Assembly (NCBI RefSeq): GCF_025751435.1
Contig: NZ_JAOWKY010000005.1
Coordinates: 62,001 to 126,000 of the forward strand
DNA length: 64,000 bases
Origin: Albidovulum marisflavi
Lineage (GTDB): Bacteria; Pseudomonadota; Alphaproteobacteria; Rhodobacterales; Rhodobacteraceae
Reading direction: 5' to 3'
Shown: in pieces, positions 17,023-25,643 of the stretch
Position numbering within the stretch: position 1 is the first letter of the stretch
How the letters are laid out: every line of letters starts with the position of its first letter
Translations under genes and position numbers: made by a program
The notes under the pieces: model-generated
The model's input: the letters and a program-made list of their open reading frames with translations, nothing else
Told to the model about the DNA's origin: nothing
The model's database searches: none

Positions 17023-19044
17023 ATGACCAATCCGCTGCTTTCCGACTGGACCGGAGACTTCGCCCTTCCGCCGTTCGCCGCGATCCGGGATGAAGATTTC
17101 GGACCCGCCTTCGACGCGGCGCTGGCCGAGGCCCGGGCCAATATCGCCGCGATCGCCGAAAGCGCGGATGCGCCGAGCTTTGCCAACACCATCGCCGCGA
17201 TGGAACTGGCCGAGGAAACACTGTCGCGCGTTGCGGGCGCATTCTACAACCTTGTCGGCGCCGACAGCACGCCCGCGCGCGAGGCGCTTCAGCGCGATCT
17301 GGCGCCGAAGCTTTCAACCTTCGCCTCTGAAGTGACGATGAACGAACGGCTCTTTGCCCGGATCGAGGCGCTGTGGCAGGCGCGCGACAGTCTGGGTCTG
17401 GCTGCCGAAGAGGCGCGCGTGCTGCACCTGACCCGGCGCAGCTTCGTCCGAGCGGGTGCCAGGCTTGAAGGCGCGTCGCGGGACCGGATGACCCAGCTCA
17501 AGGCGCGCCTTGCGGTCCTGTCCACCGAGTTCACGCAGAACCTTCTGGCCGACGAACGCGACTGGTTCATGCCACTTGAGGCCGCCGATCTGGAGGGCCT
17601 GCCCGACTTCGTTGTGGCCAACGCACGCGCCGCGGCGGAAGAACGCGGGCGCGAAGGCCATGTGGTGACGCTCAGCCGGTCGCTGATCGTTCCTTTCCTG
17701 CAGTTTTCGTCGCGCCGCGCCCTGCGCGAGAAGGCCTATGAGGCCTGGACGGCGCGCGGCGCGAATGGGGGCGCCACCGACAATCGCGCCATTGCCGCCG
17801 AAATTCTGAAGCTGCGGGAAGAGCGGGCGAAGCTCTTGGGCTATGACAGTTTCGCCGCCTACAAGCTTGAGACCGAGATGGCCAAGACCCCGGACCGCGT
17901 GCGCGATCTACTGATGCGGGTCTGGGACCCCGCCCGGGCAAAGGCGATGGAAGACGCCGAAGTTCTGACCGGCATGATGCACGACGAGGGCATCAACGGC
18001 GCACTCGAACCCTGGGACTGGCGCTACTACGCGGAAAAGAGGCGGGCGCGGGACCACGCGCTGGATGAGGCGGCGCTGAAGCCCTACCTGTCGCTCGACG
18101 CGATGATCGCGGCTGCCTTCGATTGCGCGTCGCGGCTTTTCGGCCTGTCGTTCCGGCCGCTGGATGTAGCGCTCTACCACCCCGATGCCCGCGCCTGGGA
18201 GGTCACGCGCGACGGGCGGCACATGGCGGTCTTCATTGGCGACTATTTCGCAAGGCCCTCCAAGCGCTCGGGCGCCTGGTGTTCGGCCTTCCGCCAACAG
18301 CGCAAGCTTGGGGGCGAGGTGCGCCCCGTCGTCGTGAACGTCTGTAACTTCGCCAAGCCCGCGCAGGGGGAACCCGCGCTTCTGTCCTGGGACGACGCGC
18401 GGACGCTTTTCCACGAGTTCGGACACGCGCTGCACCAGATGCTGTCGGACGTGACCTACGAAATGATCTCGGGGACATCGGTCGCCCGCGATTTCGTCGA
18501 ATTGCCCAGCCAGCTTTACGAGCACTGGCTGGAGGTGCCCGAGGTGATCGAGACCCACGCGCGCCATGTCCGGACGGGCGAGCCGATGCCGAAGGATATG
18601 CTGAGCCGTCTTCTGGCGGCCCGGAACTTCGATCAGGGGTTCGCCACGGTGGAATACGTGGCCTCGGCCCTGGTCGATCTGGCCTTCCACGAAGGGGCCG
18701 CGCCCGAGGATCCGATGGCCGCCCAGGCCAAGGTTCTGGACCGGATCGGAATGCCCTCGGCGATCCGCATGCGCCACGCGACTCCGCAGTTCGCGCATGT
18801 CTTCGCGGGCGATGGCTATTCGGCTGGATATTACAGCTACATGTGGTCCGAGGTCATGGATGCCGACGCCTTCGAGGCCTTCGAGGAGGCGGGCGATCCC
18901 TTTGATCCTGCGACGGCCGAAAGGCTTGAGAAATGGGTGCTGTCGGCGGGCGGTTCGCAAGAGGCGGAAACGCTCTACATCGGGTTCCGGGGCCGGATGC
19001 CCGGAGTCGAGGCGCTGCTGCGGGGGCGGGGGCTGTTGGACTGA
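17023..19044 (+). CDS. M3 family zinc metallopeptidase (oligopeptidase A/Dcp type)
   Basis: Cytoplasmic oligopeptidase of 673 residues with the HExxH zinc motif in TLFHEFGHALHQMLSD near residue 465 and the third ligand Glu in the following FVELPSQLYEHW segment. Upstream is the typical long helical N-terminus (PLLSDWTGDFALPPFAAIRDEDFGPAFDAAL), and downstream is the family's YSAGYYSYMWSEVMDADAF signature. Length and order match PrlC/Dcp. It degrades peptides, including cleaved signal peptides in E. coli. An imperfect hairpin with a T-run follows the gene. Confidence 0.95.
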   Translation: MTNPLLSDWTGDFALPPFAAIRDEDFGPAFDAALAEARANIAAIAESADAPSFANTIAAMELAEETLSRVAGAFYNLVGADSTPAREALQRDLAPKLSTFASEVTMNERLFARIEALWQARDSLGLAAEEARVLHLTRRSFVRAGARLEGASRDRMTQLKARLAVLSTEFTQNLLADERDWFMPLEAADLEGLPDFVVANARAAAEERGREGHVVTLSRSLIVPFLQFSSRRALREKAYEAWTARGANGGATDNRAIAAEILKLREERAKLLGYDSFAAYKLETEMAKTPDRVRDLLMRVWDPARAKAMEDAEVLTGMMHDEGINGALEPWDWRYYAEKRRARDHALDEAALKPYLSLDAMIAAAFDCASRLFGLSFRPLDVALYHPDARAWEVTRDGRHMAVFIGDYFARPSKRSGAWCSAFRQQRKLGGEVRPVVVNVCNFAKPAQGEPALLSWDDARTLFHEFGHALHQMLSDVTYEMISGTSVARDFVELPSQLYEHWLEVPEVIETHARHVRTGEPMPKDMLSRLLAARNFDQGFATVEYVASALVDLAFHEGAAPEDPMAAQAKVLDRIGMPSAIRMRHATPQFAHVFAGDGYSAGYYSYMWSEVMDADAFEAFEEAGDPFDPATAERLEKWVLSAGGSQEAETLYIGFRGRMPGVEALLRGRGLLD

Positions 19045-19102
19045 AATCGGCAACCCAGCGAGTGGTTCGACATGCCGCGGTGAGTTCGGAATCAACCCCG
19101 GA

Positions 19103-19150
19103 AAACGGCTTGCGAAGATTTCTGCAAGGGCCGTTTAGACGCCCCTTTTT
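19103..19150 (+). terminator. Weak intrinsic terminator candidate after M3 peptidase
   Basis: Bases 19103-19113 can pair with 19124-19136 in an 11-bp stem with a two-G bulge and a 10-base loop. A run of five T lies at 19146-19150. The T-run is displaced about ten bases from the stem, so function is uncertain. Confidence 0.35.
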
Positions 19151-19180
19151 CTTTCCCGCGCGCGGTGACATGGTGCCGCC

Positions 19181-20260
19181 ATGCTTACCGATATTCTGAT
19201 CATCGGCGGTGGAATCGCGGGCGTTTCCGCGGCGGCGCGCCTGTCCCATCTGGGCTCGGTGGTGCTGGCCGAGGCCGAATCCGCCTTGGCCTGGCACGCC
19301 TCGGGCCGGTCTGCGGCGCTTTATGAACCGGGCTATGGCACCGGCGCCGTGACCGATCTGACCCGGGCAAGCGGCGCCTACCTTGCCGAGGCGAATGGCG
19401 GCGTGCTGTCGCCGCGCGGCCTGATGATCGTGGGGGGCGCCGGTGACGACGCCGTGTTCGCGGCAGAGGCCGGCGCGATGGCCCTGGCCCCGATAACCTT
19501 GGATGAAGCCCGAGCCATGGTGCCGATCCTGTCGCCCGATCGCGTGGCGATGGCGGCCTATACAGACGCGGCGCGCGACATCGACACGGATCTTCTGATC
19601 CAGAACTTCGCGCGCGAGGCGCGTGCCAACGGCGCGAGGATCGAGACGGGGCTTGCCGTAACCGGCATCGAACGGTTGGCCGGGGGCTGGCGCGTCGTCA
19701 CCGCCCAGGGCGACATGACCGCGCGCATCCTTGTCAACGCGGCCGGGGCTTGGGCGGACGGCATCGCGCGCATGGCGGGTGTCAAGCCCCTTGGCCTTCA
19801 GCCCAACCGTCGATCGATGGTGCGTATCCCGGGCCCGGCGAACCAGGACGTCGCGCGCTGGCCGATGATCTTCGGCGCGGGCGAGACCTGGTACATGAAG
19901 CCCGATGCCGGGGCGCTGATCGTGTCGCCGGCCGATGAACATCCGATGGATCCGCACGACGCGTGGGCCGACGACATGGTGCTGGCCGAAGGCCTTGCGC
20001 GGTATGAGGAATTCGTGACCGAACCCGTGACGCGGCTTCTGGCGTCCTGGGCGGGGCTGCGGACCTTTTCGCCCGACCGCGTTCTGGTGATCGGCGAGGA
20101 TCCGGTGGCGAAGGGATTCTACTGGCTGGCAGGGCAGGGCGGATACGGTTTTCAGACCTGCCCCGCGGCCAGCCGCCATATCGCCGATCTGATCGGGGGC
20201 TGTACGCCTGAAATCGGTATCGCGGCGACAGCGCGGCTGTCGCCCGCACGGTTCGCCTGA
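19181..20260 (+). CDS. DAO-type FAD-dependent oxidoreductase (D-arginine dehydrogenase-like)
   Basis: The 359-residue flavoprotein has the dinucleotide-binding start ILIIGGGIAGVSAAARLSHLG, then the DAO-family segments WHASGRSAALYEPGYG, DTDLLIQNFAREARANGARI, LVNAAGAWADGIARMAGV, and the C-terminal FAD motif GFYWLAGQGGYGFQTCPAASR. This pattern is close to DauA-type D-arginine dehydrogenases, which deaminate D-amino acids and pass electrons to the respiratory chain. The substrate is inferred only. It lies two bases upstream of the DUF938 methyltransferase gene, so the pair is likely one transcript. Confidence 0.88.
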   Translation: MLTDILIIGGGIAGVSAAARLSHLGSVVLAEAESALAWHASGRSAALYEPGYGTGAVTDLTRASGAYLAEANGGVLSPRGLMIVGGAGDDAVFAAEAGAMALAPITLDEARAMVPILSPDRVAMAAYTDAARDIDTDLLIQNFAREARANGARIETGLAVTGIERLAGGWRVVTAQGDMTARILVNAAGAWADGIARMAGVKPLGLQPNRRSMVRIPGPANQDVARWPMIFGAGETWYMKPDAGALIVSPADEHPMDPHDAWADDMVLAEGLARYEEFVTEPVTRLLASWAGLRTFSPDRVLVIGEDPVAKGFYWLAGQGGYGFQTCPAASRHIADLIGGCTPEIGIAATARLSPARFA

Positions 20261-20262
20261 CG

Positions 20263-20919
20263 ATGCCGCCGCGCCGGCTGAAGCTTGGCTATGCGACCCC
20301 TGCCAAAGGCGGTGACGCACGGCTATTCGCGCCGTCTGCCGAACGAAACGCCGGGGCGATCATTGACGTTCTGCATCGCCATGCGCCGGCACGTGGACGC
20401 GCATTGGAACTTGCCGCGGGGACAGGGCAGCATTCGGCCGCCTGCGCCGCGGCCTTTCCCGATCTGAACTGGCAGCCCACGGATGGTGCCGAGGCGGCAC
20501 TTGCCTCGATCGCGGCCTGGCGTGACGCGGCGGGCCTGGCGAACCTGGCCGAGCCCGCGCTTCTCGACGTCTCCGCACCCGGATGGGGGGCGGCCAGAGC
20601 CGGGCAGGACCTGGTCCTGGTGGCGAACCTTCTGCACCTGATCAGCGCCGCAGAGGCCAAGACGGTTCTGGGCGGGATCGGCCAGGCCCTGGCGCCGGGC
20701 GGCACGGCGGTGATCTACGGCCCCTTCCGCCGGCAGGGAAGGCTCACAAGCGAAGGCGACATCGCCTTTGACGCCGATCTGCGCCTTCAGGATCCCGAGA
20801 TCGGCTACAAGGATGACACCTGGGTCATTCGGTCGGCCAGCGAAGCGGGGCTTGATCTGGTGGCGGTCGAGCAGATGCCCGCCAACAACATGTGCTTCAT
20901 CTTTCGGCGGCAGGGGTGA
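20263..20919 (+). CDS. DUF938 SAM-dependent methyltransferase-like protein
   Basis: The 218-residue protein begins with the DUF938 hallmark DARLFAPSAERNAGAIIDVL, followed by the SAM-binding motif ALELAAGTGQHSAACAAAFPDL, then DLVLVANLLHLIS, GTAVIYGPFRRQGRLTSEGD and the terminal MPANNMCFIFRR. The substrate is unknown. It abuts the DAO-type oxidoreductase gene, which may be chance. Confidence 0.92.
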   Translation: MPPRRLKLGYATPAKGGDARLFAPSAERNAGAIIDVLHRHAPARGRALELAAGTGQHSAACAAAFPDLNWQPTDGAEAALASIAAWRDAAGLANLAEPALLDVSAPGWGAARAGQDLVLVANLLHLISAAEAKTVLGGIGQALAPGGTAVIYGPFRRQGRLTSEGDIAFDADLRLQDPEIGYKDDTWVIRSASEAGLDLVAVEQMPANNMCFIFRRQG

Positions 20920-20949
20920 GGCGACATCACATTCCTATTTCGGAATGGA

Positions 20950-20963
20950 TTGACCTTGATCAA
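20950..20963. promoter_or_regulatory. FNR/FnrL-type binding site
   Basis: The 14-mer TTGACCTTGATCAA fits TTGA(T/C)-N4-(A/G)TCAA, the FNR/FnrL consensus used in Rhodobacter relatives. Its centre is about 57 bases upstream of the AhpD-like start codon, compatible with class II activation of a promoter between them. This implies induction of the AhpD-like gene under low oxygen. Confidence 0.7.
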
Positions 20964-21013
20964 GGCGAACGGCGGCATGACGTGGAACTCCGGCCCGAAA
21001 GCAAGGAGTGATC

Positions 21014-21349
21014 ATGAGCTATCGGGAAGAGATTGATGAAATGCGTGGCGAGCTGCGGGTCCTGAACAAGGCCGTTCCAGCCGCGATGGGCGGCTTTGCC
21101 GCGCTGTCGAAGGCAGTCAAGGACAACGGTCCGCTCAGCGTCAAGGAAAAGGAATATGTGGCGCTTGGCATGGCCGTGGCGCTGCGCTGCGAGCCTTGCA
21201 TCAACTTCCACGTCGAGGCGCTGATGAAAGCGGGCGCCACGAGAGAGGAACTGGGTGACGTACTGGCAATGGCGGTGCAGATGAGCGGCGGGCCAGGCGT
21301 GATGTACGCCGCTCACGCGCTTGCCTGCTGGGACGAACTCGCGGCCTGA
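21014..21349 (+). CDS. AhpD-like carboxymuconolactone decarboxylase-family protein
   Basis: The 111-residue protein has the alkylhydroperoxidase-D signature: CEPC followed by INFH (CxxC-x3-H) in ALRCEPCINFHVEALMKAGA, and the helical EELGDVLAMAVQMSGGPGVMYAAHAL. Such proteins are small trimeric thiol-active peroxidases or redox partners. I start it at the ATG at 21014 because AAGGAG lies seven bases upstream; a GTG at 21008 overlaps that site. An FNR-type box upstream suggests an anaerobic or microaerobic role. Confidence 0.9.
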   Translation: MSYREEIDEMRGELRVLNKAVPAAMGGFAALSKAVKDNGPLSVKEKEYVALGMAVALRCEPCINFHVEALMKAGATREELGDVLAMAVQMSGGPGVMYAAHALACWDELAA

Positions 21350-21428
21350 ACGGGGTTTCGTCGACGGTGACAGAGTCGTCGATTTCCGCTATGATGATGC
21401 CAAACGCGAAGAACAGCGTGAGGCAGAC

Positions 21429-22196
21429 ATGAGGGCAGTATCCAGCCTTGTAGCAGCAGCCATTGCCGCCGTGACGCTTGTCGGCTGCGGCGGCGGCCAT
21501 CCGCACGGCATTCCCAGCCGGTTCGACGATGCCGATCCCTACGCTTGGCGCCAGAACGCGCCCGACACCTATCCTGTGCACGGTATCGACGTGTCGCGCT
21601 GGCAAGGGGCGATCGATTGGCACAGGGTGGCGGGTTCGGGCGTGGGCTTCGCCTTCATCAAGGCGACCGAGGGCGGGGATGTGGCGGATCCGCTTTTCGA
21701 CAACCATTGGCGGGGCGCCGCGGCGGCAGGCATTCCGGCTGGCGCCTACCATTTCTATTATCATTGCCGCGGCGGGGCAGAGCAGGCGCGATGGTTCCTG
21801 GAAAACGCGCCGCCACGCGCGGGAACGCTGCCCCCAGTGCTGGACATCGAGTGGACCCAGTCGCGCAACTGCCCGCGCCGTCCTGATCCCGAAACCGTCA
21901 GGGCCGAGGCGCAAGCCTTTCTGGATACGGTGAGGCTGGCCTGGGGCAAGACGCCGATCATCTACACCACGGTCGATTTCTGGGAACAGAACCAGCTTTG
22001 GCGGCTGGGCAACTACCCGTTCTGGCTTCGCTCGGTCGCGGGGCATCCGCATGACACCTTCGGCCACCGCAACTGGACCTTCTGGCAGTATACCGGCACC
22101 GGGCTTGTTCCCGGCGTGCGTGGGCAGGTCGACCTGAACGCCTTTGCCGGAAGCGAGGCCGCCTGGCAGGCCTGGCTGGCGGCGGCCACGCTCTGA
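21429..22196 (+). CDS. Glycoside hydrolase family 25 lysozyme lipoprotein
   Basis: The 255-residue protein starts MRAVSSLVAAAIAAVTLVGC, a lipoprotein signal with lipobox LVGC at residue 20. The GH25 domain follows: HGIDVSRWQGAIDW with the first conserved Asp, FAFIKATEGGD, GAYHFYYHC, the catalytic pair in VLDIEW, and the C-terminal FWQYTGTGLVPGVRGQVDLNAF. GH25 enzymes cleave MurNAc-GlcNAc bonds in peptidoglycan. A lipidated periplasmic form probably acts in wall turnover. A GC-rich hairpin terminator follows. Confidence 0.92.
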   Translation: MRAVSSLVAAAIAAVTLVGCGGGHPHGIPSRFDDADPYAWRQNAPDTYPVHGIDVSRWQGAIDWHRVAGSGVGFAFIKATEGGDVADPLFDNHWRGAAAAGIPAGAYHFYYHCRGGAEQARWFLENAPPRAGTLPPVLDIEWTQSRNCPRRPDPETVRAEAQAFLDTVRLAWGKTPIIYTTVDFWEQNQLWRLGNYPFWLRSVAGHPHDTFGHRNWTFWQYTGTGLVPGVRGQVDLNAFAGSEAAWQAWLAAATL

Positions 22197-22200
22197 CGCG

Positions 22201-22226
22201 AAAGGGGCCGGTTTCCCGGCCCCTTT
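22201..22226. terminator. Bidirectional hairpin terminator
   Basis: A perfect 11-bp inverted repeat (AAAGGGGCCGG at 22201-22211 and its complement at 22216-22226) with a TTTC loop lies between the convergent lysozyme and dehydrogenase genes. A-rich and T-rich flanks on the two arms let it serve both strands. Confidence 0.8.
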
Positions 22227-22258
22227 CCAGTTCTCCGTCCCGGACGATCGGCCCCGGA

Positions 22259-24760
22259 TCAGCCGTTGACGCGGATACGCTCGTTCTTCGGGTCGAACGG
22301 GCTGTCCTCGACGACCTCGGCATCCCATTCCTGGCGCAGCATCCGCACCTTCAGCTTGGTGCCGACGGCGGCCAGATCCGGACGGACGTAGCCCATGCCG
22401 ATCTGCTTGCCGAACGCGACCGAGTAGCCGCCCGAGGTCAAGCGCCCGATCTTCTCGCCGTTCAGCAGCAGCGCTTCCTTGCCCCACGGATCGGTGTCCG
22501 ACGGACCGTCGATCAGAAGCGTGACGCACATCGCGCGGACGCCGGTGTCGATCATCGCCTGTTTGCCGTGGAAGTCCTTCGACATGTCGATGAACCGGTC
22601 AAGACCAGCTTCCGCCGGGGTGGCGTCGCGGCCCAGCTCGGTGCCGAAGGCGCGGTAGGACTTCTCCTGGCGCAGCCAGTTCTGCGCGCGCGCGCCGACC
22701 AGCTTCATGCCGTGCTTTTCGCCCGCCGCAAGCAGCAGGTCCCAAAGGTAGCGCTGCATCTCGATCGGGTGGTGAAGTTCCCAGCCAAGCTCACCGGTGT
22801 AGGCCACGCGGATCGCGTTGACCGGGCACATGCCCAGCTCGATCTTGCGGGCGGAAAGCCAGGGGAAGCGCTTGTTCGACAGCGCGGTTTCCGGCTCTGC
22901 GTCCTTGATGATCTCTTTCAGGATGTCGCGCGACTTCGGACCGGCGATGGCGAAGACGCCCCACTGGGTGGTCACATCGTTGATATCGATGTGGCCGCCA
23001 CCGTTCGCCATGAAGTCCTCGGCCGACTTGCGCAGGAAGTCCGCGTCATACGCGGTCCAGGCGCCGGCGGAGACAAGGTAGTAGTCGTTCTCGCCGTTGC
23101 GGACGATGGTGTATTCGGTCCGCGTCGTGCCTGCCGACGTCAGCGCGTAGGTCAGGTTGATGCGGCCGATCGCCGGCAGCTTGTTGCAAGTGAACCAGTC
23201 TAGGAACGCCGTCGCGCCGGGTCCGCGCACGGTGTGCTTGGTGAAGGCGGTCGCGTCGATCAGGCCGGCGGTCTCGCGGATCGCCTTGGCTTCATCGACG
23301 GCGTATTGCCACCAGGCGCCGCGCCGGAACGAGCGGGAATCGTGGTCGAACGACGCGGGCGCGTCCTTCGGGCCGTAGTAGTTGGGGCGTTCCCAGCCGT
23401 TCACCTGGCCGAACTGCGCGCCAAGCGCCTTCTGGCGGTCATAGACCGGCGCGGTGCGCAGCGGGCGGCAGGCTTCGCGCTCTTCGTCCGGGTGGTGCAG
23501 AACGAAGACGTGGTCGTAGCACTCTTCGTTCTTGCGCGCGGCATATTCGGTCGTCATCCAGCTGCCGTAGCGCTTGGGGTCAAGCGAGGCCATGTCGATT
23601 TCGGCTTCGCCGTTGACCATCATCTGCGCCAGGTAGTAGCCGGTACCGCCCGCCGCGGTGATCCCGAAGCTGAAGCCTTCGGCCAGCCACATGTTGCGCA
23701 GGCCCGGGGCGGGGCCCACCAGCGGGTTGCCGTCCGGCGTGTAGCAGATCGGGCCGTTGAAGTCGTCCTTCAGACCCACGGTTTCCGAGGTCGGGATCCG
23801 GTGGATCATCGACATGTACTCTTCCTCGATCCGCTCCAGGTCGAGCGGGAAGAGGTCGGCGCGGAACGATTCCGGCACGTCGTAGAGGAAGCGCGCCGGG
23901 GCGCCCTTTTCATAGGGGCCAAGGATCCAGCCGCCGCGCTCTTCGCGGACATACCACTTGGCGTCGGCGTCGCGCAGCACCGGGTGCTCCGGGTTGCCGG
24001 CGGCGCGCCAGGCCTGAAGTGCCGGATCGGGCTCGGTGACGATGTACTGGTGCTCGACCGGGATCGCCGGGATCTTGATGCCCAGAAGGCGGGCCGTGCG
24101 CTGAGCGTGGTTGCCGGTGGCGGTGACGACGTGTTCGGCGTGGATTTCAGCAGTTTCCTCGCCGGGCACAAGGTTGCCGCCCTTTTCGACCATCTTCGTG
24201 ACCGAGACGATCCATTCGGAGCCGGTCCAGCGGTAGCCGTCCACCTGCCACTTGCGCTCGATCGTGACGCCCAGCTGGCGCGCGCCCTTGGCCATGGCCT
24301 GGGTCACGTCGGCGGGGTTGATGTAGCCGTCCTGCGGGTGGAAGAGCGCGCCTTTCAGGTCCTCGGTCCGGACCAGCGGCCAGCGCTCCTTGATCTGGGC
24401 GGGGGTCAGGAATTCATGGTAGACCCCGGCGGTTTCTGCGACCGACGAATAGAGCATGTATTCGTCCATCCGCGCGTCGGTCTGCGCCATGCGCAGGTTG
24501 CCCACGACCGCGAAGCCCGCGTTCAGGCCGGTTTCCGCCTCGAGCGTCTTGTAGAAGTCGACCGAGTACTTGTGGATGTGCGTCGTCGCGTAGGACATGT
24601 TGAACAGCGGCAGAAGGCCGGCGGCGTGCCAGGTCGAGCCCGAGGTCAGCTCGTCCCGCTCCAGCAGCATCGTGTCCCATCCGGCTTTCGCAAGGTGATA
24701 GGCGATCCCGCAGCCGACGGCTCCGCCGCCGACGACTAGGGCTTTGACATGGGTTTTCAT
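22259..24760 (-). CDS. Dimethylglycine/sarcosine dehydrogenase-like flavoprotein (DAO + GcvT)
   Basis: The 833-residue protein starts MKTHVKALVVGGGAVGCGIA after a GAGGAG site. Its N-terminal DAO domain carries the GGGAVGCGIAYHLAKAG motif and the STWHAAGLL segment, whose His carries covalent FAD in this family. The C-terminal half is an FAO_M linker plus GcvT folate-binding domain (TAFTKHTVRGPGATAFLDWF, VRVAYTGELGWELHHP, LGRDATPAEAGLDRFIDM). These enzymes demethylate N-methyl amino acids and pass one-carbon units to tetrahydrofolate. The substrate is not fixed by the sequence. It lies 125 bases downstream of the rutR-like gene on the same strand. Confidence 0.9.
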   Translation of the reverse strand: MKTHVKALVVGGGAVGCGIAYHLAKAGWDTMLLERDELTSGSTWHAAGLLPLFNMSYATTHIHKYSVDFYKTLEAETGLNAGFAVVGNLRMAQTDARMDEYMLYSSVAETAGVYHEFLTPAQIKERWPLVRTEDLKGALFHPQDGYINPADVTQAMAKGARQLGVTIERKWQVDGYRWTGSEWIVSVTKMVEKGGNLVPGEETAEIHAEHVVTATGNHAQRTARLLGIKIPAIPVEHQYIVTEPDPALQAWRAAGNPEHPVLRDADAKWYVREERGGWILGPYEKGAPARFLYDVPESFRADLFPLDLERIEEEYMSMIHRIPTSETVGLKDDFNGPICYTPDGNPLVGPAPGLRNMWLAEGFSFGITAAGGTGYYLAQMMVNGEAEIDMASLDPKRYGSWMTTEYAARKNEECYDHVFVLHHPDEEREACRPLRTAPVYDRQKALGAQFGQVNGWERPNYYGPKDAPASFDHDSRSFRRGAWWQYAVDEAKAIRETAGLIDATAFTKHTVRGPGATAFLDWFTCNKLPAIGRINLTYALTSAGTTRTEYTIVRNGENDYYLVSAGAWTAYDADFLRKSAEDFMANGGGHIDINDVTTQWGVFAIAGPKSRDILKEIIKDAEPETALSNKRFPWLSARKIELGMCPVNAIRVAYTGELGWELHHPIEMQRYLWDLLLAAGEKHGMKLVGARAQNWLRQEKSYRAFGTELGRDATPAEAGLDRFIDMSKDFHGKQAMIDTGVRAMCVTLLIDGPSDTDPWGKEALLLNGEKIGRLTSGGYSVAFGKQIGMGYVRPDLAAVGTKLKVRMLRQEWDAEVVEDSPFDPKNERIRVNG

Positions 24761-24773
24761 GGGCCGACTCCTC

Positions 24774-24792
24774 GGGTCAAATGATTGGACCC
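24774..24792. repeat. Inverted repeat upstream of the dehydrogenase gene
   Basis: GGGTC at 24774-24778 and GACCC at 24788-24792 flank a nine-base centre, just upstream of the ribosome site of the dimethylglycine dehydrogenase-like gene. It could be an operator or a leader hairpin. It does not match the RutR box arrangement seen at 25536 and 25570. Confidence 0.35.
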
Positions 24793-24885
24793 TATCTGCC
24801 AGAGGCACCGTTTTCTTGAAAGGTCAGCCCGACGCTTGTTGAATGAAAAGCGACACGGCGCACGGTCGTTTTCAGTCGTGAGCGA

Positions 24886-25518
24886 TTACAGCGCCCCGAT
24901 CCCGCGCAGGATGATCGTCTTGACGCTGGCCTTCGCCGCCTTCCACTGCTGATCTGAAAGCGGCATCCCGCCGTTCAGCGTCTCGATCTGATGGCCGAAG
25001 TCGGCGTAATGCTGCGTTGTCGCCCAAAGCATGTAAAGCAGGTGGTTGGGGTCGATGGGCGCCATCTTGCCCTCGTCGATCCACTTTTGGATCAATCGGG
25101 CCCGTCCGGCGGTCCAGTCGCGCAGCGTGGTTTCCAGGTAGTCCTGGATGACCGGTGCGCCGTGCATGACCTCGCTTGCCCAGACCTTTGAGCCGAACGG
25201 ATGACGGCGCGAGATTTCCATCTTGGCATCAATGTAGGCGCCGATCGCCTCGACCGGTCCGGGCGCATTGTCGAAGCTGTCGGCGGCGTGCAACCAGATT
25301 TCGAAGATCTGCTGCACCACCTTGCGGTAAAGCTCTTCCTTCGTCGCAAAATAGTAGTGCAGGTTGGCCTTGGGCAGCCCGGCCATGTCGGCGATCAGTT
25401 GCATCGTCGCGCCGCCGAAACCGGCTTCGGCAAAGACCTTTTCGGCCGCCGCCAGGATCCGCGCCTCGTTTTCCTGCCGGATCGCGCCGCGCTTCGATAT
25501 GCGTTCGACTTCGGTCAT
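24886..25518 (-). CDS. rutR: RutR-like TetR-family pyrimidine regulator
   Basis: The 210-residue repressor has an N-terminal TetR helix-turn-helix (ATMQLIADMAGLPKANLHYYFATKEELYRKVV). Its ligand domain contains WATTQHYADFGHQIE, nearly the E. coli RutR segment, as well as GKMAPIDPNHLLYMLW. RutR binds uracil or thymine and then releases DNA, so the inferred ligand is a pyrimidine. The ATG at 25518 has GGAGG only two bases upstream; an in-frame TTG at 25527 is the alternative. The operator at 25536 is 17 bases from the start codon, indicating autoregulation, and the divergent operon encodes pyrimidine breakdown. Confidence 0.9.
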   Translation of the reverse strand: MTEVERISKRGAIRQENEARILAAAEKVFAEAGFGGATMQLIADMAGLPKANLHYYFATKEELYRKVVQQIFEIWLHAADSFDNAPGPVEAIGAYIDAKMEISRRHPFGSKVWASEVMHGAPVIQDYLETTLRDWTAGRARLIQKWIDEGKMAPIDPNHLLYMLWATTQHYADFGHQIETLNGGMPLSDQQWKAAKASVKTIILRGIGAL

Positions 25519-25535
25519 GGCCTCCAAGATAATCG

Positions 25536-25551
25536 TTGACCGGTTGGTCAG
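25536..25551. promoter_or_regulatory. RutR operator 1
   Basis: TTGACCGGTTGGTCAG matches the RutR consensus TTGACCA-NN-TGGTCAA at 12 of the 14 specified positions. It lies immediately upstream of the rutR-like start codon, where bound protein would block its own transcription. Confidence 0.78.
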
Positions 25552-25569
25552 GTTGTGGTGCTTTTAACC

Positions 25570-25585
25570 TTGACCATATGGTCAG
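25570..25585. promoter_or_regulatory. RutR operator 2
   Basis: TTGACCATATGGTCAG matches the RutR consensus at all but the last specified position. It is 34 bases centre-to-centre from operator 1 and 58 bases upstream of the pydC start, well placed to control the catabolic operon. Confidence 0.87.
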
Positions 25586-25643
25586 GAAGCGAGTCGTCGC
25601 AAGGGGCATCAAGATCCCGGTCGGGCGACCAAGGGAGATAGCC

